Source of the DNA: JBEOJY01 sp040275305
Lineage (GTDB): Bacteria > Pseudomonadota > Alphaproteobacteria > UBA9219
Length of the DNA: 64,000 nt
Direction of reading: 5' to 3'
Assembly: GCA_040275305.1 (NCBI GenBank)
Contig: JBEOJY010000041.1
Span: forward strand, 31,201 to 95,200
Under the pieces are notes generated by a model that ran no database searches, was not told where the DNA came from, and worked only from the letters and a program-made list of their open reading frames with translations. Position numbers and translations under genes: made by a program. Positions 1 through 7,248 of this stretch are shown in pieces (positions within the stretch are counted from its first letter, which is position 1; the number at the start of each line of letters is the position of its first letter).

Positions 1-407
1 CCCCCGCGCCCCCCGCCCCCTTGCATCTGGCGAATGAAGAACACCCAGACCGCCACCAGCAACAGCATTGGGAAAGAATTGATGATCAAACTCCACAACA
101 GCGAATCATGCTCCTCTGGCTTCACATCGACTTTGATATTCTTGGCCAGGAGCCTGTCCGCGACATTGCTGTTTTCAGGCAGGATGCTAACAAATTCTGA
201 CTTGTTGGTTAAATGTCCTTTGGCGATCCGGCCCTGCAGCTCGACATCTGCGACGGTACCCTCGTTTACGCGGGTCATAAACTCGCTAAACGGTATAGGA
301 GCTTGGCCGCTGATCGTGGCCGACCCCTGAAACATGTTGAACAGCATCGCCAGCATCAGGCAGATAACGATGATGAGAGCGATGTTTTTGACTGTATTGC
401 CGTTCAC
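1..407 (-). CDS. ftsH: FtsH ATP-dependent zinc metalloprotease, N-terminal part (cut by window edge)
   Basis: FtsH is the membrane-anchored AAA+ protease that degrades misfolded membrane proteins and regulators such as RpoH. Reading leftwards from a GTG at 407, the frame encodes a short cytoplasmic tip, a first membrane segment (roughly residues 7-24, rich in I/L/V), a periplasmic FtsH_ext domain containing PIPFSEFMTRVNEG, and a second membrane segment ending VFFIRQMQGGGG. This is the usual N-terminal layout. The AAA and protease domains lie beyond position 1. The GTG start is supported by AAAGG about nine bases upstream and by an in-frame TAA shortly before it. The family is certain from the pattern, although only about 135 residues are visible. 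Confidence 0.9.
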   Translation of the reverse strand, partial: MNGNTVKNIALIIVICLMLAMLFNMFQGSATISGQAPIPFSEFMTRVNEGTVADVELQGRIAKGHLTNKSEFVSILPENSNVADRLLAKNIKVDVKPEEHDSLLWSLIINSFPMLLLVAVWVFFIRQMQGGGGRG

Positions 408-693
408 AACGCGCGCCTTTCCATGGTCTGAAAGCCCTTAAAGTAAGGGGATATCTGAATAACCTACCTACGCCTCACCTGTGGCTGATTTATGACATAT
501 CCAGCCACCCACATCATATGAATATAGTCTCGAACGGCGCGATTTCAATTCCTGTGCGACCCTTTGGCAAGGCATCAAATTATTCCATCATAGCACCAAT
601 ACAACTTTACTTAATTGTTACAGTGTGTTATCGGTATGTGAGTTAAGTGCGGATCGGTATATTTCCATCGTAATAGTTCAAAGTATTAAGTAT

Positions 694-1491
694 ATGACGA
701 TTGAACAGGAATTCACAACTGGATATGGCGATAAGCACTCGGGGCAATTCCCCCCGCCCACGTCGCGATCGCACGAGCAAACCCTCCGGTTACCTAAGCC
801 TGAATCCGAGGTGAGATTAGGCAAGACAGAGTTATCCTCAGAGAAGGCGCTCGAACCTCTCAGCCGGAATCCATCCGAGCGCAAGGCCCAAATTTGGCAG
901 GAAGCGCAAAGAATTTTCCCCAAAGATCGTGTCGCGGCGGACCTGCTCACGACGCAGGCGCTTCATGAATCGCACCCGCACCTCCAGAATATGAGCCAAA
1001 CGGCAAAGGAGAAAAACAATTTACTGGGGATCCGGGGTAAAAAAGGTTATGCGGCCTTCCCAAGTTGGCAAGCCTCTATGGAATCTTATGCGCATATATT
1101 GGAAAGGAATTTCCCTCGCGCATTAGGGCAAGAGAGTTTCGAGAAAGCGGCTTGGGCCTTGCAGCATGGGCGTAATGGCCGTCGTTATGCGACTGACCCG
1201 CTCTATCAGCGCAAAATCAAAAAAATGTACCAAACGCAAGTCAAACCAATGAAGGATCGGTTCGCGGAACAAGAAAGTGATCCAGCATACAGCCGCCGCG
1301 CGAAAAATCGGCCCCCATCCCCAGAAGTCACGCAAAAAGGTCAGTACCATGTCCTGAAAGGAAAAAGCCCCATCCTTGGAGCGGAAAAACTGGCCGTTAA
1401 CGAATGGGGTCAAGATTTCCCGATCAAGCAAATGCCTCGTGTTCAATCCCCCAAACCGCGCCGAATAAAGGGACCAGCCGAAGAGTTGTGA
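694..1491 (+). CDS. Predicted FlgJ/LYZ2-type glucosaminidase (peptidoglycan hydrolase)
   Basis: About 265 residues. The central part (roughly residues 80-180) resembles the glucosaminidase fold of FlgJ and autolysins, which cut the glycan strand of peptidoglycan. Visible signatures are QALHES with the candidate catalytic Glu at about 92, NNLLGIRGKKG at about 108, a following FPSWQASMESYAHIL stretch, and YATDPLY near 165. The flanks are proline-rich and basic, and look disordered. There is no signal peptide or membrane segment, so export by another route, or action after lysis, would be needed. An in-frame GTG at 625 would add 23 residues; the ATG at 694 is preferred because the extra residues look unrelated to the rest. 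The next gene is also a predicted wall hydrolase in the same orientation. Confidence 0.7.
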   Translation: MTIEQEFTTGYGDKHSGQFPPPTSRSHEQTLRLPKPESEVRLGKTELSSEKALEPLSRNPSERKAQIWQEAQRIFPKDRVAADLLTTQALHESHPHLQNMSQTAKEKNNLLGIRGKKGYAAFPSWQASMESYAHILERNFPRALGQESFEKAAWALQHGRNGRRYATDPLYQRKIKKMYQTQVKPMKDRFAEQESDPAYSRRAKNRPPSPEVTQKGQYHVLKGKSPILGAEKLAVNEWGQDFPIKQMPRVQSPKPRRIKGPAEEL

Positions 1492-1656
1492 AGCCCCCCC
1501 GCGCCAAAGAAGCAACCCATTGATTAAGCGTGGTTTTCTGTATAACGCAGTGGTCGATTGTTCTTGCTGTCTTAACAAGGCATTAACCGCCCTCTGTTAG
1601 AATAAGATCATATTTTATTCAATTACTATTGAGCGATTGACGCGGATCGGTTTTCA

Positions 1657-2469
1657 ATGTCCGATGAAAATAGCGAGAGACAGCAAAGCAAATCGTCAGA
1701 CCATGCTTGGATGCGCGCAGTGTTTGCATCAGGCGGGGGCGGAGCCGGAGGATTCTTCCATAACGACCAAAGCCCTGCGTTATCAGCGGAAACGTCTCGT
1801 CAGCCTCTTTCCCCTCCACCGCCAACGGCCCCATCGGGACGCCCGCGCGACTACAACGCGATGAAAGCGGATTCTGCGCAGAATCAATCTCAGCAAAGCA
1901 TGCCGCTTCAGCCATCCGCCAAAGAGGAAAACTATGTCGGCAAGAATCCGGCTTTCGACCCCCAGAAACTGGCAAGTGCCGTATGGAGCAGGGCTCACGA
2001 CACATCAACGCATATGTGCGCCAAGTATGTCCGTCAAGGCTTTCAGTCCGTTGGGTTCAATATGAGCGGCCATCCCGGCACAGCAGGCGAGTATGCGTCG
2101 ACAGGGTTTCTGGCTCAAAAGGGGTTTGTGCCAATCGCCGGTGGTCGTGGCGATAATTTTGGTCAACAAAATCAGGAATATAAACCACAGATGGGCGACG
2201 TTGCGGTGATGCAGCGTGGCCAAGAAGCTGGACATATAGCGGTCTATTGCGGATCGGGACCAAATGGCCAGCCGAAATGGGCTTCAGATTTTAAGCAGAA
2301 AGACATGCTGGGTGGCCCAAAATTCCGCACGAACGCATGCAAAGTCACAGTCTATCGCCACAACTCGTTGATCAATCCTGCCCCCAGCAAGGTTCAGGAA
2401 ATGTCACAAAAGATCGGGGTTGAGCCGCCGCGAGCTACCCAAATTCCCTCCATGGGCGCGAACATATAA
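1657..2469 (+). CDS. Predicted CHAP/NlpC-P60-like amidase or endopeptidase
   Basis: 270 residues. The first 100 are low-complexity (glycine run at 26-32, prolines at 53-57, many S/Q). The C-terminal part looks like a papain-fold peptidoglycan amidase: MCAKYVRQGF supplies the candidate nucleophile Cys121, GDVAVMQRGQEAGHIAVY supplies His193, and WASDFKQ supplies a third polar residue near 211. GDV...GHIAVY and WASDF are typical of CHAP and effector-type amidases. No signal peptide is visible. Together with the preceding glucosaminidase it would give a pair attacking both the glycan and the peptide bonds of the wall. The substrate and the delivery route are inference. No immunity-like gene is recognisable nearby. 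Confidence 0.65.
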   Translation: MSDENSERQQSKSSDHAWMRAVFASGGGGAGGFFHNDQSPALSAETSRQPLSPPPPTAPSGRPRDYNAMKADSAQNQSQQSMPLQPSAKEENYVGKNPAFDPQKLASAVWSRAHDTSTHMCAKYVRQGFQSVGFNMSGHPGTAGEYASTGFLAQKGFVPIAGGRGDNFGQQNQEYKPQMGDVAVMQRGQEAGHIAVYCGSGPNGQPKWASDFKQKDMLGGPKFRTNACKVTVYRHNSLINPAPSKVQEMSQKIGVEPPRATQIPSMGANI

Positions 2470-2473
2470 ACGA

Positions 2474-3130
2474 TTATCTCGCGGATGCGCTTTGCCGTAA
2501 CGGCGTATCGCCCAAATCGAACAAGTCATGTGCGGTCGCCTTGGGGTCGCGGTGGCGATCCGAAGGGATAATCACATCCGCCATGCGTTCGTAAAGCCGC
2601 GCGCGCGAGGACAATAGCTGCGGATAACAGCGCTCCAAAGCATCTTCCAGAGTCTCGCCGCGCGCGCAGGCATAAGTATCGCTCCAGATCACAGGCTTGG
2701 GCCTCGCAAGATAATCGGCGAAAAGCTGAGAAACATGTTGGGAAGACGCTGCGATATAAACCACCTGTGTCAGCGACTTCAGTTCATGCGCGACGTCGTC
2801 CCCGGCGTAAATGACGCTTCCCGTTGTGTCGATCACATAAGGCGGCTCGTGCGGATCGGCTTTGCGGAGCGTCGCGATGGCATCGAGCATCACCGCGCGT
2901 TCGACCTCGACATAGCGCTTGCTTGCCTGCGCATAGCGCGCCTCATAAGGCTGCCCCATCCACCGGGCGACGTCGTGAATGCCTTGATAGCCGAGCTCTG
3001 ACAGCTCCTGCCCCAACCATTTCTCGATCAGGGTGTCGCAGTCGATGCGGCGGAATCCAGCCTCAGCTTCCAGCCGTTTCGACCAATACGACTTCCCTAT
3101 ATTCGACATGCCGATCAGCGTGATATGCAT
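2474..3130 (-). CDS. Shikimate-kinase-like P-loop kinase
   Basis: 218 residues from the ATG at 3130, which has AAAGGGG seven bases upstream. An in-frame longer start exists but adds an unconserved leader. The N-terminus, MHITLIGMSNIGKSYWSKRL, contains a Walker A loop (GMSNIGKS) followed by a substrate-side acidic patch (DCDTLIEKWLGQEL), the arrangement seen in shikimate kinase and related small-molecule kinases. The C-terminal half carries ARPKPVIW and several Arg residues that could form a lid. The true substrate cannot be told from sequence. The shikimate pathway is one possibility, but no other aro gene is nearby. Convergent with the amidase gene, with only four bases between the stop codons. 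Confidence 0.6.
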   Translation of the reverse strand: MHITLIGMSNIGKSYWSKRLEAEAGFRRIDCDTLIEKWLGQELSELGYQGIHDVARWMGQPYEARYAQASKRYVEVERAVMLDAIATLRKADPHEPPYVIDTTGSVIYAGDDVAHELKSLTQVVYIAASSQHVSQLFADYLARPKPVIWSDTYACARGETLEDALERCYPQLLSSRARLYERMADVIIPSDRHRDPKATAHDLFDLGDTPLRQSASAR

Positions 3131-3196
3131 CGGACCCCTTTCGTCCCCGAACGGTTGCGACGAACGAATACAGTTGTCGGATGAATTAAACAAGAG

Positions 3197-3308
3197 CAGA
3201 TTCCTGAAGTTTCACGGGAATCTGTATAAAAAGGACAGGATGGCTTCATGCTGGCCTGATTTTAGGTAAGGACTTTGTCAATACTGGCCATGGGGACAAT
3301 CCTGTCCC
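3197..3308 (+). ncRNA. Candidate structured RNA upstream of dnaK
   Basis: Three inverted repeats lie in about 110 bases. CAGATTCC (3197-3204) pairs with GGAATCTG (3217-3224). GGACAGGAT (3233-3241) pairs perfectly with ATCCTGTCC (3299-3307). GGGACA (3293-3298) pairs with TGTCCC (3303-3308) around an ATCC loop. The last two pairings share bases, so they are mutually exclusive. The block is followed 70 bases later by a strong intrinsic terminator, so a short terminated RNA or an attenuator is possible. No family is recognised and no convincing promoter is visible. Confidence 0.3.
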
Positions 3309-3379
3309 TCAACTCCGAAATGATCGGGAAGACGCCTGCGTTGAGCTACAACCCATTGACGCAAAAGCTCTTACGAAAA

Positions 3380-3403
3380 AAAAGAGCGCGATTCCGCTCT
3401 TTT
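3380..3403 (+). terminator. Intrinsic terminator upstream of dnaK
   Basis: AAAAGAGCG (3380-3388) and CGCTCTTTT (3395-3403) form a nine-pair stem around a short loop. The run of A on one side and T on the other could make it work in both directions. It isolates the dnaK promoter from transcription arriving from the left. Confidence 0.7.
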
Positions 3404-3415
3404 CACGTCCCCCGC

Positions 3416-3443
3416 CTTGTCTAGGCCAGAACTCTGCCTATAT
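3416..3443 (+). promoter_or_regulatory. RpoH (sigma-32)-type heat-shock promoter of dnaK
   Basis: CTTG at 3416-3419 and CCTATAT at 3437-3443, separated by exactly 17 bases, match the alphaproteobacterial RpoH consensus CTTG-N17-CYTATNT at every specified position. Transcription would begin around 3450, about 50 bases before the dnaK start codon. Confidence 0.8.
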
Positions 3444-3499
3444 AAGAGCCAACAAGGCATGAAAGTGCCAAGGGCTAAGGATGGAAAGGAATAAGGACA

Positions 3500-5434
3500 A
3501 TGGCGAAAGTTATCGGTATAGACCTCGGAACCACCAATTCTTGCGTGGCCATCACGGAAGGCGGGCAGGCGAAAGTTATCCCCAACGCGGAAGGCGCCAA
3601 CACCACGCCGTCGATCTTTGCCATAACGAATACTGACGAACGGTTGGTCGGCCAGTCCGCCAAGCGTCAGGCCGTAACCAACTACACGAACACCATCTTT
3701 GCGGTGAAACGTCTGATTGGGCGCCGCTATGACGATCCAATGGTCCAGAAAGACATCGGCCTTATGCCTTATAAGATCGTGCGCGCAAGCAACGGCGACG
3801 CTTGGGTCGAAATCCGTAACAAGGCCTACAGCCCCTCAGAAATTTCGGCCTTCATCCTCATGCGTATGAAGGAGACGGCGGAAGCCTATCTCGGCGAGAA
3901 AGTTACGCAGGCCGTCATAACGGTTCCCGCTTACTTCAACGACAGTCAGCGTCAGGCCACGCGCGACGCGGGCAAGATCGCGGGCCTCGAAGTTTTGCGC
4001 ATCATCAACGAACCCACGGCTGCGGCCCTCGCCTACGGCGTCGAGAAAAAGAAAACAGGAACCGTCGCCGTCTATGACTTGGGTGGCGGCACGTTCGATA
4101 TCTCCATTCTCGAAATCACGCCGGAAGGCACCTTCGAGGTGCAATCCACCAACGGAGACACTTTCCTTGGCGGCGAAGACTTCGACTCGCGCATCATGGA
4201 TTTCCTCTGCGACGAATTCAAACGCGAACAAGGCGTTGATCTGCGTAAGGACCGTCTGGCTTTGCAACGCCTGAAAGAAGCTGCGGAAAAGGCTAAGATC
4301 GAGCTGTCCTCTGCGATGCAAACGGAAGTGAACCTTCCCTACATTACAGCGGATGCCAGTGGACCGAAGCATCTCAGCATCACGATGACCAGAGCCAAGC
4401 TTGAAACCCTTGTGGAAGAACTAGTGCAAAGAACCATCGAACCTTGCCGCAAAGCGATGTCGGACGCGAATGTTCAGGCTTCCGATATTGACGAGATCGT
4501 GCTCGTCGGCGGCATGACGCGCATGCCGCGCATCGTCGACGTGGTCAAGCAGTTCTTCGGGCGCGAACCTCATCGTGGGGTCAACCCAGATGAAGTGGTG
4601 GCCGTAGGCGCCGCAATCGAGGGCGCTGTCCTGAAAGGCGAAGTCAAGGACGTTCTGCTGCTCGACGTGACGCCGCTATCGCTTGGCATCGAAACCAAGG
4701 GCGGCGTGTTCGACCGCTTGATCGAGCGTAATTCCGCCATCCCGACCAAGCAGAACAAGGTCTACACGACGGCGGAAGACAACCAGAACGCCGTGACCAT
4801 CCGCGTGTTTCAGGGCGAACGCGAACTCGTTGGAGACAACAAGTTCCTCGGTCAGTTCGACTTGATCGGCATTCCCCCCGCGCCAAGCGGCGTTCCGCAA
4901 ATCGAAGTGACCTTCGACATCGACGCCAACGGCATCGTAAGCGTCACGGCGCGCGACAAGGCGACCAACAAGGAGCAGCAAATTCGCATCCAGCCTTCGG
5001 GTGGCCTGTCGGACGCCGATATCCAACGCATGATCAAGGAAGCGGAATCCAACGCGACCGAAGACAAGAAGCGCCGCGAAGCCATTGATGTGCGCAATCA
5101 CGCCGATAGCCTCCTGCACTCCACGGAAAAGTCGCTGAAGGACGCAGGCGACAAACTCTCGCCAGATGAAAAGTCTCAGGTCGAAAGCGCCATAGTCGAC
5201 CTGAAAGCGGTTCTGGAATCCGGGGACGCCGCGTTGATTAAGGGCAAAACCGACGCGCTGGGACAATCGGCCATGCGCATCGGCGAAGCGCTCTATCGCA
5301 ACCAGCAAGGCGCGGCGGCTTCCGCCAACGCCACAGCTGGAGCTTCGACGGGAGGAGCCGCAGGCGGCGCTTCGCAAGCCGATCCCAACGTCGTCGATGC
5401 CGAATTCAGCGAGGTCAAGGACGAGAAGAAGTAA
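3500..5434 (+). CDS. dnaK: Molecular chaperone DnaK (Hsp70)
   Basis: 644 residues, full length for the family. DnaK binds exposed hydrophobic segments in an ATP-dependent cycle driven by DnaJ and GrpE. The nucleotide-binding domain starts with VIGIDLGTTNSCVA and includes PAYFNDSQRQATRDAG, YDLGGGTFD and VLVGGMTRMP. The substrate-binding domain starts near DVTPLSLGIETKGG, and a helical lid leads to the conserved tail VVDAEFSEVKDEKK. An AAGGA-type ribosome site precedes the ATG. dnaJ follows after 47 bases in the usual dnaK-dnaJ order, under the RpoH-type promoter at 3416. Confidence 0.98.
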   Translation: MAKVIGIDLGTTNSCVAITEGGQAKVIPNAEGANTTPSIFAITNTDERLVGQSAKRQAVTNYTNTIFAVKRLIGRRYDDPMVQKDIGLMPYKIVRASNGDAWVEIRNKAYSPSEISAFILMRMKETAEAYLGEKVTQAVITVPAYFNDSQRQATRDAGKIAGLEVLRIINEPTAAALAYGVEKKKTGTVAVYDLGGGTFDISILEITPEGTFEVQSTNGDTFLGGEDFDSRIMDFLCDEFKREQGVDLRKDRLALQRLKEAAEKAKIELSSAMQTEVNLPYITADASGPKHLSITMTRAKLETLVEELVQRTIEPCRKAMSDANVQASDIDEIVLVGGMTRMPRIVDVVKQFFGREPHRGVNPDEVVAVGAAIEGAVLKGEVKDVLLLDVTPLSLGIETKGGVFDRLIERNSAIPTKQNKVYTTAEDNQNAVTIRVFQGERELVGDNKFLGQFDLIGIPPAPSGVPQIEVTFDIDANGIVSVTARDKATNKEQQIRIQPSGGLSDADIQRMIKEAESNATEDKKRREAIDVRNHADSLLHSTEKSLKDAGDKLSPDEKSQVESAIVDLKAVLESGDAALIKGKTDALGQSAMRIGEALYRNQQGAAASANATAGASTGGAAGGASQADPNVVDAEFSEVKDEKK

Positions 5435-5481
5435 CGTAACGTCCTCTTCAGCTACTACCGAACGATCAAGGTATGACGCGC

Positions 5482-6642
5482 ATGGCTAAGGCCGACTATT
5501 ACGAAACGCTGGAGCTTGCGCGGGGAGCAAGCGCGGAGGATATCAAAAAGGCCTACCGCAAGCTGGCCATGCGGCATCACCCTGATCGCAATCATGGCGA
5601 CAAGGAATCCGAACGTAAATTCAAGGAAATCAACGAAGCCTACGAAGTTCTGCGCGATGACCAGCGGCGCGCCGCCTATGACCGCTTCGGCCATGCCGCA
5701 TTCGAGCAAGGCACGAGCGGAGGCGGCGGGTTCAGCGGAGGATTTGAATTCGGCGCAGGCTTTGCCGACATTTTTGACGAGATGTTTGGGGATATTCTCG
5801 GCGGAGGTGGTGGTGGCGCGCGCCACGGCGCGGCGCAAGGCGCGCAGCGCGGAGCGGACCTTCGGTATGATCTTGACCTGACGATGGAAGAAGCGTTCCG
5901 GGGCGTCGAGAAAAACGTCAGCGTGGCGAACTCCGCAGTCTGCAAGGAATGCGGAGGAATCGGCGCGGCCGCTGGAACATCTCCCACCGATTGCGGTATG
6001 TGTCGCGGCATAGGCCGCGTGCGCACGCAGCAAGGCTTCTTCACCATCGAGCGCGCTTGCCCGACCTGTCAGGGCGCAGGCCGAGTGATCCAGACGCCGT
6101 GCAAATCCTGCGCGGGACAAGGCCGCGTGCGACAGGAGCGCAAGCTAGCCGTCAGCGTTCCGTCTGGTGTTGAGGAAGGCACGCGCATCCGCTTGACTGG
6201 AGAAGGCGAGGCAGGTCTGCGCGGCGGCAATCCCGGCGATCTCTACGTCATTCTGGGGCTGAAACCTCACCCCGTTTTCCAGCGCGACGGCGCAAACCTC
6301 TATTGCCGCGTGCCCATCCCGATGACTGTCGCGGCGCTTGGCGGCACCATCGAAGTGCCGACCATAGAAGGTGATATGACGCAGCTTAAGGTTGATCCCG
6401 GCACCCAGTCCGGCCACCGCACGCGCTTGCGCCAGAAGGGCATGTCGGTTTTGCGCAGCGCCTCGCGCGGTGATCTTTATGTCGATCTTGCCGTCGAAAC
6501 GCCTGTGCATCTGACGAAGAAGCAGAAGGAGCTTCTGGCCGACTTCGCCACCGAGTCTGAAAAGCATCATTCAAACCCGGAAAGCGCCGGATTCCTCACC
6601 AAGGTCAAGGAAATGTGGGCCTCCTCGCGCAGGGGCGCGTAA
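5482..6642 (+). CDS. dnaJ: Chaperone DnaJ (Hsp40)
   Basis: 386 residues. DnaJ delivers unfolded clients to DnaK and stimulates its ATPase. The J domain (about 1-68) contains DYYETLELARGAS and the essential HPD within HHPDRN. A glycine/phenylalanine-rich linker follows (GGGGFSGGFEFG region). Four zinc-binding repeats are visible: CKECGGIG, CGMCRGIG, CPTCQGAG and CKSCAGQG. The C-terminal substrate-binding domains complete the type I architecture. The ATG at 5482 is chosen over the one at 5473 because AAGGT at about 5468 is too close to the earlier ATG and well spaced for the later one, and the protein then starts MAKADYYE as in homologues. Confidence 0.97.
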   Translation: MAKADYYETLELARGASAEDIKKAYRKLAMRHHPDRNHGDKESERKFKEINEAYEVLRDDQRRAAYDRFGHAAFEQGTSGGGGFSGGFEFGAGFADIFDEMFGDILGGGGGGARHGAAQGAQRGADLRYDLDLTMEEAFRGVEKNVSVANSAVCKECGGIGAAAGTSPTDCGMCRGIGRVRTQQGFFTIERACPTCQGAGRVIQTPCKSCAGQGRVRQERKLAVSVPSGVEEGTRIRLTGEGEAGLRGGNPGDLYVILGLKPHPVFQRDGANLYCRVPIPMTVAALGGTIEVPTIEGDMTQLKVDPGTQSGHRTRLRQKGMSVLRSASRGDLYVDLAVETPVHLTKKQKELLADFATESEKHHSNPESAGFLTKVKEMWASSRRGA

Positions 6643-6708
6643 TCCTGTTGGTTTCATAATATACTCACCGCGCATGAAGAGTTGGGAGCATTTTCGCCGA
6701 TGGCGCGG

Positions 6709-6830
6709 CGTAACGCCCCTCGCCCTCCATAGGAGGGAGAGGGGTTGGGGTGAGGGTGGAGTCTGGATTTAAACGGCTGACTCTCCCCATCACCCCAGCC
6801 CTCTCCCCCTCGCGGGGGCGAGGGAGTCGC
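6709..6830. repeat. Palindromic CT/GA-rich intergenic repeat (REP-like)
   Basis: A strand-asymmetric block: CCCTCGCCCTCC...GGAGGGAGAGGGG near 6717-6745 and CTCTCCCCATCACCCCAGCC...GCGGGGGCGAGGGAG near 6781-6830 are roughly inverted copies. Related short versions occur at 13308 and 23426. No coding sense is apparent. Confidence 0.6.
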
Positions 6831-6932
6831 GTCTTGCTTGTGGCAAGGCCACGCCAATTCTTCATACGCGATGGGCACACTACCCTACGCCTTAACTCAT
6901 TGCTTCAGAATAAGATTCGTTGCGACCGTCCG

Positions 6933-7050
6933 CGTCATTCCGGCGAAAGCCGGAAGGTAGCTTGCGAGCGGCAGCGAGCGGAACAGAACTGATTTACGGC
7001 CTGCGATCAAGGGCGTGTTTTTGACTCTTTCGCGCCGCAGACGCGGCGCT
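6933..7050. repeat. Dispersed repeat family B, copy 1 (truncated)
   Basis: Starts CGTCATTCCGGCGAAAGCCGG and continues through GCTTGCGAGCGGCAGCGAG and the stretch from GGCCTGCGATCAAGGGCGTG to CGCCGCAGACGCGGCGC. It is nearly identical to 38390-38537, but the closing half-palindrome (CCGGAATGACG) is missing here. The rest of the gap up to 7248 shows nothing recognisable. Confidence 0.8.
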
Positions 7051-7248
7051 GATGGAAAAGTCCTTTCCTAGACGTCCGCCTTCTCATGCCCAAATGACGG
7101 CTTGGGAATTGCCGGAAATCAGGAGAAACGACAGCGAGCCCCTAATCTGGCCGTTGCGCTTGCCCTTTCGCCGCCAAAGGTGGCATAACTTCATCCCGAA
7201 AAAGCGCGTTGCGTACGCAATCTTGTGAAAGTCAGGTCTTCGGTAGCG

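Noticed and set aside
425..620. RpoH-type promoter for ftsH
   Set aside because: The best candidate (ATTG-N17-ACTATAT on the minus strand) misses the consensus at two key positions.
4676..5377. Long antisense frames inside dnaK, mnmG and alaC
   Set aside because: They are mirror frames of well-identified proteins in GC-rich DNA, with no ribosome site and no recognisable motifs.
6643..6880. Small reading frames over the CT/GA-rich palindrome
   Set aside because: They are created by the repeat (PSPPRGGEG-like translations) and occur wherever the repeat does.
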